Made by a program: the position numbers and the translations under genes. The notes below the pieces were generated by a model. That model saw nothing but the letters and a program-made list of their open reading frames with translations, had not been told where the DNA came from and ran no database searches. A stretch of DNA of 64,000 nt, taken from the NCBI GenBank assembly GCA_900073065.1, contig FJOG01000014.1, positions 1,042,803 through 1,106,802 of the forward strand, read 5' to 3'. The stretch comes from Phialocephala subalpina. Lineage: Eukaryota; Ascomycota; Leotiomycetes; Helotiales; Mollisiaceae. Positions 45,068 through 58,954 of this stretch are shown piece by piece. Numbering within the stretch: the stretch's first letter is position 1; each line of letters starts with the position of its first letter.

Positions 45068-45539
45068 CTTGACGGGTTCCGGTGGCCGTCGTTGATGGTT
45101 GTCGTGGGGTTGTCGATGAGATTTTGTTCGTCCTCCTCAATTTTCGAAAATGGAGGGTGTGGTGCGAAAGTGGGTCCGACAAGCGCTTGCCGCACGCTGC
45201 ACGTGAGCCGCCTGAAGAAAAGTTCATCTACTCCTCGAAATTGACGCGACTACATTTACAGTAATCTGAGAATGGGATAATACATGCACATCCACTAATT
45301 TAGGGTTGCAAACATGGGTTTCAATTCATCACGGACAGGTCATCATGAGAACGGTATCACGACCACGTGGTCGGCATGCGCAGCAACCGGGCAGCCTGAG
45401 GTTTCCGTTCGGGGTGATTTGCACGGAGATATCAATTGAAGGCTTGGAGTGTGTTCACACAAGATTTCATTCATCTAGATATGATGACGCCAAATGCAAT
45501 GCACGCTTTTTAACCACAGCCACCTGTGTCATATCTCGT
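45068..45539. other. Intergenic, RPL19 promoter and GCN1 3' region
   Basis: About 470 bp containing the RPL19 promoter and leader and the 3' end of GCN1. A palindromic ACCACGTGGT is at 45362-45371. No gene is supported. Confidence 0.45.
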
Positions 45540-48500
45540 TTACTCATCAAAGGCTCCTTCACCAAGATCCACCCGTCCTACAGACCAAATCTCCTTTTCG
45601 TCATCAACCTCATCATTAGAAAGTCCCAAGCCACCTTGACCACCCTCAGCCTCTTTTCTCTCTCGTGCAGTGTTTCCGAGCCTGAGTGCAACACGCTTGA
45701 AATAATCCTGCATACTTCGCTTTTGATTGGGAACCAGCTCTTGAGAAGCAATGTACTTATCAAAGACCTTACTCTCGTCGTCTACAACATTGAAGAGTGC
45801 CATAAACGCTGCTTCTGCAGCCAACTTGATGGGGATGATTGAGTCTCGAACGCTGGCGAAGACGGGGAGGGCCAGTAGCGGAAGGTGAGGACGAGCGAGT
45901 TCCATATGTTCTCGGCACACGGTACGTACAACGACTAGCGCGAGACGTCGAGTATCTGCAGAGTTTCCCGGTTGTATTAAATCGGCGAGAGTCTCAAACA
46001 GTGGCTTGATTGTTTCATAGTCACTGCTACGCGTATCGGAGAGGAAATATTTTCCGGCCGCGAGAACACAGTTGTCCGAGATAAAGTTCTGGATTTTGTT
46101 AGCAGCATTCCCACCCATAGGAAAGACAAACTCACGTTCTTGTTCCGCATGCCTTCGCAGAGGCTTCGGGGCAAGCCATCGGCAAAGGCAGTTTCAGTCA
46201 AAGAGGACGGAGACTCTAGGAGCACAGCGTTAAGGGCGAGGACAGATGACTGAGTGAAGTGACTTGGTAGAACTCGGTTCTTGATGAGAACAGAGGCACT
46301 TTCTGCTGGCACCACCTTGATCAAAGCTCCGAGTAGCTTGGCGTTTGTGATGGCCATGGAGACATCATTGTCCTCCGGATCGGTGTCGATAAGACTGAGT
46401 ACAGCGCTTCGAGATATCTCGCTCATGTTTGCTCCTGCCTTGCTGATGACTTCGTAGAGAGCCTTCAGCATAGCATTGCGGACACCCGCATCAGATGTCC
46501 TTGATCCAGTGACCAATTCAGCAATAAGAGGGTCGATTCGAGGTGTGAGCGTGATCAATGTACCAAGGGCTTTTGCTGCTCGAGTTCTCAAAACCTCGCT
46601 TGATGTATCTGCGAGAGATTTGGCGAACGTTCTTTGAAGTTGGGGTAGGAAAGGCTTCAAGAATGTCGGGATTTTCTCAAGGAGATTGTTCAAGGTCAAC
46701 AAGATTGCGGCTTTGACATCGACGGAGCGTTCGGATACCACTCTGATCAATGGTCCAGTAATCTGAGTGACGAATGGCTTCAAAGCATCGCCACTTGTGC
46801 GGTCAACGATGTCCGAGATGGCAAGAGCAGACTGCGTTCTCTGCTCTGCGGTACCATTCATCAAACCTTGCAAGAAGATAGGCAAGATGGCATTGATGCC
46901 CTTAGGCAAGCCGAAACCAGGGAGATTCGACCCCACAACACCAACGTGCTGTAGGGTTTGCCGTGTCGAATGTACGAGAGCCTCCATTTCTTCCTTCTTG
47001 AGATGCTTTGTGAATTCGTTCAATGCAGTCCAAGCAGCAGTAACAACTGCTGGATCTCTATCGTCGAAAGAAATGAGTAGAGCTCGGATGATATCTTGGT
47101 TGTAGCGGGAGTAGTCGACAGTGGCGGAAGCAAAGAATTTTGCGAGATGGTAATCTGTAGCCGCTCGTCTTCTGTGATCGTCATGCTTCGAAAGACCAAG
47201 CAATACACTCATGGCTGTATTCAGACCGTCGAATTCATCAATTGACAGAATCACTGTGTCGAATGATGCGTCGAGATCTGCAAGTAATTCATCATCCTTG
47301 CAAGAAATGATATTGTCCATAAGAGCATTCAGGATCGTAGGCAGTCTTCGAGTCATGGCAGAACCAGCAACAGTAGACAAAGATGCCAGCGCTTTGGCAT
47401 TGAAAGCAGAGATTGGAGAAGTAGTCAATGTTGGGATCAAATTCGGCAAGATGATGTTTGATCTTGTCGTCTCGGTGAGCAACGTCAAGAGCGCAGATAG
47501 GGCATTGTCTGCTTCTTCGTCTGTACGTAGCAGGTTCAGGAGATAAGGTAGGACCTGGTCGACAGCTCTCTTGCCAAGGATCTGTTGCAATGAATCGAAA
47601 GCCTCCGCTGCAGCTTCGCGGACCTCCTCATCAGAATCGATCAGAGCGGTGCGTACAACTGATATCAGGGTCTTCTCATGATCCTCTAGAGCTTCAGGAG
47701 AGGCCGATGAGATTAATTCGCGCAAAGCGATACATATGCCTTGCTTAGCATCGGTATCTGTTGACGTCTGAAGGCCTTCTTCCAGTGTAGGAAGCAAGCT
47801 CGATAGGACGCCGTCACCAGCCTTGCGAATCAGTTCGCCAAGTGCATTACCCGCGATGACTTTCTGCTCCATATTGGAGCTTCCTAGTCTGCGAATGATG
47901 AGTTGAGTTAATGTTGGAATAAGCTCCTTCAGAGTTCTAGGGCTAGCAACAAGAGCCTTCCAAACATTGACTGCAGCAGTGCGGACCATACCAGAAGTAT
48001 CGCAACGGCAGATATAAAGAGATGAGAGGACCTTGTTCCTCTTCTCCTCTCCAAGGACTTCCAATAGTGATGCTCCGGCTTCCTGAGCACCTTCTTCAAC
48101 CTCATCTTGCTCTGTGTTCGCGTTGATGCCAGTCAAGTTGAATAACAAATCGCCGACCAACTCCACAGAGCTGAGACGAATTCTGTAGCTGTCATCAGCA
48201 AGACCGCGCTCCAATTCTGGCAACAGAAGATCGATAGCTCTGGTTGCGAAGTTCTTGACAAGGAGACGTCCAGCTCGAAGGGAGGTGTCACGAATGGACT
48301 CAACATCATCAGCAAGACCTGCGAGAATAGGAGGAATGATCTTGCTGAGATAGTTCGCGAAACTGTTGCCGAAGCAAACTGGTAAGAAGATGAAGAGGGA
48401 CATGAAGCCTTCGCGGACGGAAGGTTTAGAAGACGCGACATTTTGTAAGATCGTGGGGAGTGTTTCTTCCAGACGACCAGTTCCGAGACCAGCGAGAACT

Positions 48501-51500
48501 TCACTAAGCGCCTGAGCGGATCCAAGGCGGTCTCCAGCACCAGTATCTGACTTCAAAGTCTGCATCAATCCTGGGATGAGATCTGGTAGGGCGTCTTCGC
48601 CAAGCTTCTCGATGAGTGAACCAAGAGCCTTTGAAGCAGTGGCACGCGTAGTTGGCACGGGATCCACGACAGCAATCTTGAGACCAGCGACGAGGATTGG
48701 GAGATGCGAAATCAAGTCCTTTCGCTCAGTCAAATGTGCTAAGCTGCCAATGACCTGAGCAGACTTTCGCTTGGTTGCTGATCGGTCCCCGAGTCCGCGT
48801 TCCAGAATGCGAACAACAAGTGCAAGTGAAGGTGCGTCCAAGTAGTGAACAAATTGAACCTTGATGAGGGAATCCAAGGCATCGTCGGTGTATTTAGTCG
48901 GATCACTCAGAGCCTTGAGCAGTACGTCTACGAGGCCCTTGATCTCTGGGTTGCTGATGACTTCACCGAAGCGTTTCAAACTTCGATTGGCTCCAAGTCG
49001 TACCTCCTTATGACTGTCGTTGAGAACACCAGTCAATGGTGGGATAATCTCAGGCAAGCTTTGGGCCAATTGTTGAGGATCTAGGTAGGCCATAGCACCA
49101 AGGAGATCGCAAGCTCCCTTCTTACTTCTCCACTGCTGATCATCAAGGCCATCCAAGAGGGTAGGCAAAATTCGCTTCACACCGTACGAGCTCAAGCTTG
49201 CAAAACAAGCCTTTGCGGCTGCTAAGCAACCCTCTCGCACATCAGCGCTGGCATCGCCGAAGCTAGATAGGAGCTGAGGAACAATCAAGATGACATAAGG
49301 CTCAAAGTTTCGCCCCAGAATCGTTGACAAGAGCTCATATGCCAACAATGCACCCTCTCGATGATTGACATCCTTCTTGTTTTCAATCCCGCCTTTCAAT
49401 GTCGACATGATCCTGTACTCTCTAAGAGCAGATATGCCAGTACCATGTACAATACCTGCAAGACCATATGCGGCACCGCGACGAGCAGCATACTTCTTCG
49501 AGTTGAACAATCGATCGAGAACATGTTTGATGTATTCTGGCGTTTGCTCTCTCGATGCGCGGACCAGTGGCGGTAAACATTCTGCGACGGCATATTGTAC
49601 GGCTTCAGAAGGAGTACTCAGAGTCTCTAACAATCTCTCTACTACTTTTGGAACTCGAGAATCTCCTGCCTTCAGATGGCGGGCAAGAGCACCATACATG
49701 ATGATAACAGCCTCATTGACTCGATCTGCAAACTCTGAGCCTTTGTCTGGAGCCTCAAGAGTATGTTCGAAAGTTTTCATGAGTTCTTCGACCTTATCTT
49801 TGCCGTGTATTGCTATGATGCTGGTAGCTGCTTCCACCATTTCTTCTCTCACATTGGGGTCTCTGTCGCCTAGAGGCCCAACTTCAATCAGAAATCGTAA
49901 GAACGCATCGAGCAGGGTGACTTCAAAGATTGGAGCGAGCTCTTTGAATGCCAGAGCAATGCCGTTTCTGGCCTCCCACGGATCTGACAAGTCCATCTTC
50001 TTGGGCATGCCGTACTCGTCGAGTTGAGGTACTCGTGGCTTTGCTAGCTCTTGGTATGAGGACTTCAAGCGTTCTAACACGTCTTGAAAAGTTGATGGCT
50101 GTATCTTCACTGCCTCCGCTAATGATCTTGCTGCAGCTCGTCTCAATTGCTTGTCGACGCTCTCGAGGTACGGCAACACCTTGAAGGGGGAATCACTCGA
50201 GACAGTGAATTCACTCTCTTCCCAAATTTCACGCCCAACCTCAACGTTCTCGTCCACATCATCATGACATGCGAGCCAAATTTCGTTGGAGAAGTCGAGC
50301 TCGCTCATATCAATCTCCGCGCTGATAGATTGCAAGACGGAAGACCGAACTGAGACTTGGGGGACGATTGCTCCTCGAGCGAGAATTGCTATTTCGGTAT
50401 CGCTTATGTTTGGTGCGATACAACGGCACAAGTCAGCTAGACAGTCTTTGATCATCTTGTAGTGCTGGTTGTAGTTTTGCATCGACGATATCAGGACAGA
50501 TAAGACTTCTTCACGAGGTACCAGAATGTCAGAGCAGGCATCTGTATGGCAAGACAAGAATTCCAATGCCAAAACAATCTGTGCTTCTGCATCTTCAGGT
50601 TCGCCAAAGCCTCTCTCCCGGAGAACCAAGAAGACGAGGGGAAGGATGTAGATCAATGAAACAGTGTCGAAGGGACGTTGTTCTCCCGAGAAGCGAAGTC
50701 GATACAACACTCTAGTAACCAATGTGCCAAGAGGTTCTTCTTCCAGATACTCTGGAAGATGTGGGACATTCAGAGCTCGCAGAGTTGCGATACCAATGAA
50801 AGGCCTCAAAGCGCCAACTCGGCTAGGAAGTCGTTCAGCACAGGCAATATATGCATCGGGAGCTGCATTGCCAGTAATCAGCCCGGCACCAGCGTTAATG
50901 ACATCTACTAATGCCTTCACTGCGGGTCCCATCCAGAGACCTGCCTCGGTTGGAGGTCCTGTTGCTAAGCTCGTGATGATGCCAAACCCACGAAGGAGCT
51001 TTGCTTGAAGATATCTAATCTGCAACCGGATAGCAGATTCCTTCTTCAATTGAGCGTTGACCTTGGCGGTTTCTTCTGGGGTGAGCTTTTTCTGCTGTCC
51101 CTTCTTTTGCGCGAGCTGAGCACGTAGCTCCTCCTCCCACTTCAGCGTATCGTAGTCCTTTGTGTTCTTGTTTGGGACGTAGCTTTGAGATTTGGAGGCC
51201 AAAACATCTACGAAAGCTGTGCCTTCTTCCGTTCTGAAGATAGCTGCTTCTGTGGGGCCGATATTGGCTAGCTGAGTTGAATCAAGGTCCTGTTCGATAA
51301 GATCCACAATTCTAGGAGTCATGGCATCTGGTGCCACAAAAGCAAGCTCCGCTGCTGCTTGGAAAGCAGCATTTTTGACCTTGTCTGTTCGTTGGTAGGT
51401 TGCCTGGACATAACGTTAGCAGCCTTGTAACGAGAAAATAAGACCTAATTAAACGCACCTTTTCATCAAATCTAGTGCAATCGAGTATCTGCTGCACTAA

Positions 51501-53774
51501 GGCATCTCCGGATTCTCTTGCAAGATTGCCTGGGTCTACCTCAACTTTCAAACAAAGTTGAATCCAGCTCACTCGTGGCAACAGCTCTGGTCGAGATAGA
51601 ACCAACAGAAGGGTCATCTGCTCCATCCTCACCGACATCTCGACCTTAGCGTTGCGTTCGTCGATCTCTGCTGGGGACAAGCAGATCGATCTGACAACAT
51701 GATGGATGTTGTTGTTCTCCGTTTTGGCGAAGACGGCAGCGCTGTCCTTGTCGCCCGATTCAACCGAATCTCGCCATCGCCATAAGCCTGACACAAGGAC
51801 TCTAGAGACTGCTAACGGGTTTCTGAGGTAAATGCTAGACAAAACCTCAGAGGCTTCCTTTCTGACATTCGGCTTGACGGTAGAGGAGCATATGCAAAAT
51901 ATGATGGCTTGAGACCAAGCAACAGCAGCAGGAGAAGAAGGATTGATTGCAATAATATCGTCTGAAGTCGCTACAAGAGCTCGAAGGAACCAGTTGAAAT
52001 CATCTTCGCTCGTAAGCTTTCCGTAAATGCGTTGATTCAATAAGAAAGATGGCTTAGGCTCCATGACCAAAGCTTGTTTCGTAATCTGGGCGTTCTTAAG
52101 TGCTACATCGACCTTGGCATTCGATAGACGAGCAAACATCGTGTGGGCGATAGCTGTAAGAACAAAAGCACTAGTAACAAGACCAGACTGTGCTGCGGCT
52201 AGAGGATTCGAAGTGGCCTCTTGCCAGGTGTCCATCAAAGCTGGAATTGCGGCTTCTGCAAGTTTAGATAGTCTAGCCTGCAAGACTTCATCGCCCTTGG
52301 TGACCCAGAACAGTTCACCGAGTCGCATTGTCCATAGCCTCTTAATAGCCGCCTTCTTATCCGAAACGCCTTTGGTAAAAGCGTCTATAACGTGCTTGTC
52401 AAGATCCAGTCCATTCTGCACACCCCAACTTACACAATGAAGGAGTGCCGACGTCTCTGACGTTAGAGCTGCCTCGTTCGCTTCTTTCCCTACAACGATG
52501 GCAATGGCTGAAGAAATCTTGGTGGCCGAGGCTTCTGAGACTGGAAGCAATGCCAACATTTCGGCATGGTGAGCTCTCAGATCAGCAGAAGGTAATTTTC
52601 CGGTTTTCAGAGGGGTGATGATTTCTTCAGCAATTTTGGCAATGCCGTCCACGTCGTGACACTTGATGGCAGCAGCGCGAAATGCTGAAAGTGCGCCTTG
52701 GCGGATAGCAGCATTAGTTGACTTGATATTGGAAAGTAGAGCTTTCAGAAGGTTGTTCTTGAGAATCTTTGTTAGATCTATCGTATCTGAAAGCGAATGG
52801 AAGAGTGGCGTGACCAGATCATTAAGCACTATCTCAGGTGCTCGCAGTAGAGCCTTTTCGAGAGCAGGCACAATCTCCTTTTCTATGTCCTCTTTTGTCG
52901 CAAAAGCCTCGAAAAAGTCCCCCAGCGCGCTCGAAATGTAGTTTGGTACCGGAGTTCGCGAACCAATCACTTCTCGAATGTAAAATGCATAATATTCGGA
53001 TTTCTTGTTTTCGAAGCATTCTTTCATTGAGGGAGATCCCGCGGAGCCTTTAGATCTGTCCGGCTTTCTCGCACACGTTCCCGCGATGGCACCAAGCATG
53101 ACAGCGTTCTTCGTAGAAGGCTGGGAGCCCTTTGAGCAGAGTTTCTGAATAGCTGCTTCAATAACCTGTTTCCGTGTATCGGGTCTGGAGAAAGCCTTCC
53201 TCAATCCTCGCCATGTAATCAGCAGAGCACTGCTTTTGACGTTGCTTCGCGGGGACTCTCCGACACATAATTCGAGCACTCGAGCGTGGCACTCAAGTAC
53301 TTGTAAGCCCCAAATATCCCAGTAGTCGGTGCCAGTCAACTCTTGTAGTAGCGCGCTACACCATTCTACTAGAACAAAGGCATTGCTCGAGGCGATTCCT
53401 GGCTTAAGACTCTCGGCGTAGAGAGTCTTTATGAAGTCTGCCAATGCCGGAGGAGCACAGCCTGAGCGAAAGGCAAGTCTTAGACATTCCTCAACAGCTC
53501 GACGAGAGGGACGATCGCGATAGAAGGGATATGTATTGAATAGAAGTTGCAGTAATGGAGGAAATAGTTTCGGGCTTATTTCTGTTCGAGCACCTGGTTA
53601 GCAGATGAGCATTTGGTTTTGGAAATGGAATGCCAAACCATTCTTTGAAAGCCTCTCCTCAAGAGTGTGCAAGTTGTCGATCCGCCGAGCAGTGGATGAA
53701 GAAGAAAGTGCTGCCTTGGTCGCAGTGAAATCTAGGTCCACCGCGCTCATTCCATAGGCCTCCACCTCAGTCAT
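45540..53774 (-). CDS. GCN1: GCN1, ribosome-associated activator of the eIF2-alpha kinase Gcn2
   Basis: Four exons on the minus strand, 53774-53639, 53593-51459, 51403-46136 and 46088-45540, give 2695 residues, close to the usual length of about 2670. GCN1 binds translating ribosomes and Gcn20 and relays uncharged-tRNA signals to Gcn2 during amino-acid starvation. The protein is almost wholly HEAT-type repeats. The eEF3-like centre and the Gcn2 RWD-binding region are expected around 1300-1700 and 2050-2400 from homology; short landmarks are SQWCxx-free repeats such as RRGAAYGLAGIVHGTG and DDQQWRSKKGACDLLG. The open frame of the second exon begins upstream at a TTG, so I traced it through an intron to an ATG at 53774 (MTEVEAYGMSAVDLDF). 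A second in-frame ATG lies eight codons later. It is divergent from the DHX29-like gene by 218 bp. Confidence 0.95.
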
Positions 53775-53992
53775 ATTGTAGATTCGAGAAACTTGTCATG
53801 GCCTGTGGTTTGCTCACGATAATTCACGTCGGCAGGTACAATGGCTGTTGTTGAAATTGTGGTGTTAGGGTCGGTGTTGATTTTTAGCGATTTTGGATAT
53901 TTTGCGGTATGACGCTTTTTTTTATCTACGGCAAACACCCCGCATTGACATTGAACTTTTAACAACCACAACAAACACAAGAGCAATTCCAC
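53775..53992. promoter_or_regulatory. Shared divergent promoter, GCN1 / DHX29-like helicase
   Basis: Only 218 bp separate the start codons of two large translation-related genes. A run of T's lies near 53920, a common nucleosome-depleting element, and the ACAACCACAACAAACAC stretch before 53993 is a typical A/C-rich leader. No TGACTCA was found here. Confidence 0.5.
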
Positions 53993-56900
53993 ATGGCTCC
54001 AGGGAAGAAGAAAAAGAAACCGGCCTCGAATCCTGCAAGAGGATTTACGACTACCTCTATTGCCTCCAAGTTAAAAGCCGAAATTGCTGAACCCGAGCAG
54101 CAACCAACGCCTTCCATAGAGCCAAAGGAAGCTCTCGACACCAACGAAAAGAGACCTGCCGCAATCTCACTTTTGGAAAAAGAAAACTCTGGAGTTAAAG
54201 GGAAAGATCTATCTGCCGAGGAATTTGAAAAGCAATTGGAGGACTCAGAGCTTCAGATTCTCGTTGAGAAGCATGCCGCAAATTCCAAAAGAGAGGCCCT
54301 TCGTCAGAAGACCAGACTCGAAACCGATCGCCGAGTACTCAGAGGACAGGCAGACAACCTGATTACAAGAAGATGGCTTCCTCCGGAGCTCATGGACGAG
54401 ATATTGGATCTTGTGAAGGCGGAAGGGCGTTTGGCGGGACAGGCGAATGATAATGCCAGTACGACGAAACAAGCATCAGAGGAGGAACTGACAGTTCGTC
54501 TCTGGACTCTGCAACAGGCTCTAGTTGGGTCAGGTTTCAGGGAAGAAAAGGTCATCTTGGCTCTACGATATATTCTGGACATCTCAGACAAGATCAGCCT
54601 AGGAAACAAAGAAGCGATCTGGGGTATGGCGGAATCCTTAGATTGGCTTGCCCGGGAATGTTCGCGGGAAGAACTTCCGGATTACGAAAGTTGGCAGAGG
54701 AAAGGAGCGATTCTGCCCAAGTCTCAGACAGGTAGGGGCTGTAATTTCTTCAGATATTCATATTCTGACAGCACATTTCTAGAAACACCTGTGGACAGCC
54801 CCATGCCATCTGGAGCAACGACTCCTCGAGGAGAGTCAGATACAAGACATTTGGGAGTTGCTACTCCACGGGGCCAACCATCACGGCCGGAGAGGCAAAG
54901 ATCCCCTGCGAAGAAAGCTGTTCCTGTTGATGATGATAGCGACATCGATCCAGATGATCTCCTGTCGGTGTATCTAGACTGCAAAACTAAGTTATTTGAA
55001 ATGGAAGGGGCAGGACCCAAACCAGCCACAAACGGATCCCACGCTCGGGCGAAATCCACACCCTCGAAATCAAGAGGTGGTGCAGACCCCGCAAAGGACA
55101 AATTACTAAGGAAAATCAAAAAGATCCAAGATGATATCTTGTTTGACCAATATATTGCAAACCAGCAGTGGGAGGCTAGACGGATTGTTCTTGAAAGAGA
55201 TGCTGCTCGTCGCCGCACCGTTGAAGCTGCCCAGGATACCAGCGATGAGCCCCAAACCCTGATTGATTCGGATGACGAGGTCAGTAAGGAGGCCACTAGG
55301 ATAGGAGCCGAGCTACTGGAAGGCAATGAGAGCGACGACGAAGCGGCTTTGGCAGATCTGTTTGCAAGTTTGCCAGTAAATGAAGTAGACCCTCTTACTG
55401 GAAAGAGCGTCACAGTGGTCAATGGAAGCAATGGTGTCAAAGTGACAATTCGAGATTTTGGTAAATGGACGGGTGTAAATCCGACAAGAGTGCTGGAAGA
55501 AGCCTGTCGAGCTAGGTATGGCTGCTTTGGTACCTTCTCTAACCTTTCCTCGTGCTAATATTTCATTAGGGACTCCTCTGCAAAGATCCACATGTCTTTG
55601 ATCTCTGACTCCACTTACTCTAATCGCCACTCTCTGATAATTTCATGGTCCAAAGTGCAGGACCTCCAGCCATCAGAACCACCGCCTGGAATCGAATACA
55701 GCTCCACAGCAAAGTCTCAGACGTTTTCTATGACTTCCACATCCACACCCGAGCCTAAACAATCCGAAGCATTTATTGCGACCACCGCCCTGTTTCTCCT
55801 TTTCAGCTCCTCTTCGGGTAAGGAAGATAAAGTATTCCTACGCTTGCCAGCAGTGTGGAGAGATTTGTGGACGGAATTCGCGGAATCTAAAAAGGAGAAG
55901 GCAGATGAGGCAGATCGAAGCGTTATTCGTACTTTCCGCGACATGGTCCGTGAAAAGAGAGACCGTGAGTTGGAGGATGGCGTTCTGATTCAAGGCGCCT
56001 TCAGAAACCGCAATGGTGCTCGTCTTCCTGAGAATAGTGACGAATCCGGCATAGACAAGGCCAACAAATTATCTCTATCGCCCGAAGCATATCAGAAGAT
56101 TTGGTTCGATAAGTGCAGCACACCAGCTTTCCAAATGATGCTGGTAGGTTCACTATTCATCTCTTTACTATGAGTAACTAATGCGTCTTTAGCAATCAAG
56201 GAGTCAGTTGCCAATGTGGCATTTCAAAGACCAAGTGTTAGCCGCTATTGATAGGCATCAAGTCGTGATCATCTGTGGAGAGACTGGATGGTAAGTGTCT
56301 GGGTATGATTTATATGTCAAATGCCTAATAATTTGATTCCAGCGGAAAGAGTACACAAGTCCCCTCATTCATCTTGGAACACGAACTCTCGCGAGGCAAG
56401 CCTTGCAAGATATACTGTACGGAACCTAGACGTATCTCAGCCATTTCTCTTGCCCGACGTGTTAGCGAGGAGCTTGGCGAGCGAAAGAACGACCTTGGAA
56501 CTCCTAGATCCCTGATTGGTTATGCCATCCGACTCGAATCTAATACTTCCAAGGAAACTCGACTCATCTATGCTACAACAGGTATCGTCATGCGAATGCT
56601 TGAGGGCTCCAATGATCTCCGAGACATCACCTATATTGTCCTTGATGAGGTCCATGAGAGAACAATTGACAGCGATTTCCTTCTGATAGTCCTGCGCAAG
56701 CTTATGGCTAGACGACCAGACCTCAAAGTGGTTCTTATGTCTGCAACAGTTGACGCCGAGCGCTTTTCTAAATACTTAGATGGTGCTCCGGTGCTGACAG
56801 TCCCTGGTCGAACATTCCCGGTCGAGGTCAGATATCTTGAGGACGCCGTCGAGCTTACTGGGTACAATCTTGACAACGGCCAACATGAGAAGTTCCAGGA

Positions 56901-58954
56901 TCTTGATGATGATGACCCTGAGATTGCAGAATCTGGTCTTTCCGACGCCACAAAGGCAGAGAATACAAAAGCCTTACGTGGTTATAGTGCTAAGACTCGG
57001 AACACAATTGCTCAGATTGATGAGTACCGGATCGAGTTTGAACTAGTGACTCAACTCCTTGCCAAGATCGCTACTGATCCCACCTTAGAGAAATACAGCA
57101 AAGCGATCTTGGTGTTCTTGCCAGGTATTGGAGAGATTCGACAGCTGAATGATATGCTTGTCGGTCATCCAGTATTCTCGTCGAATTGGTTCGTTTATCC
57201 ACTACACTCAACAATAGCAAGTGAGGATCAAGAGGCTGCTTTCTTGATCCCTCCACCAGGGACGAGGAAGATTGTCCTTGCCACTAATATCGCCGAGACT
57301 GGTATCACTATTCCAGATGTGACTTGTGTCGTAGATACGGGTAAGCACAGAGAAATGAGGTAACCCCGCCATTCACCTTGCCTTGACGGAGTCAATACTT
57401 ACAGATTCTTAGATTCGATGAGAGGAGGCAGCTATCCAGGCTTTTGGAGACCTTCATCAGCAAAGCCAATGCAAAGCAACGTAGAGGTCGAGCTGGAAGA
57501 GTCCAGGAAGGCTTGTGCTTTCATCTCTTCACGAAATATAGACATGACGAACTTGTGAGTGCCTGATTTGTCCCTCAAAACACACCTTGTCCTTCCACCA
57601 AAGGACGCAATCACTGACGGCAATTAGATGCCTGGCCAACAGACGCCCGAGCTCCTTCGCTTGTCTTTGCAGGACTTGGCTATTCGGGTTAAGATCTGCA
57701 AGCTGGGTGGCATTGAGGAAACTCTCAGCCAGGCTTTGGATCCACCTTCAGCCAAGAATATACGTCGAGCTGTCGATGCTCTGATAGACGTTAGAGCATT
57801 GACCCCTGGTGAAGATTTGACGCCTTTGGGGATTCAATTGGCCAGATTGCCGTTAGACGTTTTCTTAGGGAAATTGGTACTTTTAGGGAGCATTTTCAAA
57901 TGTTTGGATGCTGCTGTCACCATTGCTGCCATTCTATCCTCGAAATCACCATTCTCAGCACCATTTGGCGCCAGAGCACAGGCAGATACAGTGCGCCTAG
58001 CTTTCCGCAGAGGTCAGTAACAGTTCCTTTTCACGATCTCTTCACTAAGCGCAGTGACTTCTGTTTAAGCTAGATCTGCGCAAGCATGGCCTGCTCGCTG
58101 ACATAAACCAGGGGACTCGGACCTGTTGACTGTCTACAATGCTTACCTGGCTTGGAGGAGAGTTTGTATCACACAAGGCTCGGAGTATCAATTCTGTAGG
58201 AAGAACTTTCTGAGTCAGCAGACCTTGTCTAGTATTGAGGAGCTGAAGGGACAACTTGTATTGTGCCTTGTAGATTCTGGCTTCCTTCCACTCACGGATG
58301 CCGAGAGTATCTCATTGAATAGGTCACGATATTCCAGCAGACGGCGACAATTCTTCGATATCCCTCAACGAGCTAATGCCAACAGCGACAATGACATCAT
58401 CACGAGCTCTGTCATTGCCTGGAGTTTCTACCCAAAATTGCTTGTCCGGGATGGTAAAGGTTTCCGAAATGTCGCCAACAATCAATCGATCAGCTTGCAT
58501 CCGTCATCGGTGAATAAGGGACATCATGAGCTGAAGTGGCTCTCATTCTACCATATCATGCAAGCGAAACAGTAAGAACGATCTCCGCTCCTAAGCCACT
58601 ATTACTAATCCTAATCAGATTTTACAACGCACACGAGACAACAGCTGCCGAGGAGTTTGCCATCGCCCTTCTATGTGGAGACGTTCGTTGCGATGTAAGC
58701 TCCTTTTCCTTTCATTAAGACCATATGCTAACATCCGGTAGATGTACGCCGGTGTATTTATCATTGACGGCAATCGTGCTCGCTTCGCTGTCTCAGACTG
58801 GAAAACCATGCTCGTGATCAAGACACTTCGTGCCAGATTACGAGACATCATGACACGATCCTTCAAGACTCCCGGGAAGCCTCTCACGACTCAGCAGCAG
58901 AAATGGATGGATGTTTGGCAGAAGATCTTCTCTCAGGAGTTCAAGGATAAATGA
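53993..58954 (+). CDS. DEAH-box helicase, DHX29-like
   Basis: Ten exons: 53993-54731, 54783-55515, 55570-56143, 56193-56290, 56343-57359, 57413-57554, 57628-58012, 58112-58571, 58619-58694 and 58742-58954, for 1478 residues. The N-terminal extension begins with a Lys-rich patch and contains helical segments before the helicase core. Walker A (GETGCGKST, residues 711-719) is split by intron 4. Motif II is DEVH at 816-819, motif III SAT near 847, and later QRRGRAGR. The order and long N-terminus best match DHX29 and fungal relatives, which bind the 40S subunit and help scanning through structured leaders; a DHX57 or Ucp12-type identity is possible. Intron 1 is 51 nt and in frame, so its retention would not cause a stop. 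A Glu/Asp-rich segment lies near residues 420-450. Confidence 0.9.

Noticed and set aside
45977..51337. Treating this frame and the one at 51312-53444 as two genes
   Set aside because: They overlap by a few bases in different frames, and a clean GT-AG intron (51402 to 51458 region) joins them into one GCN1 of expected length.
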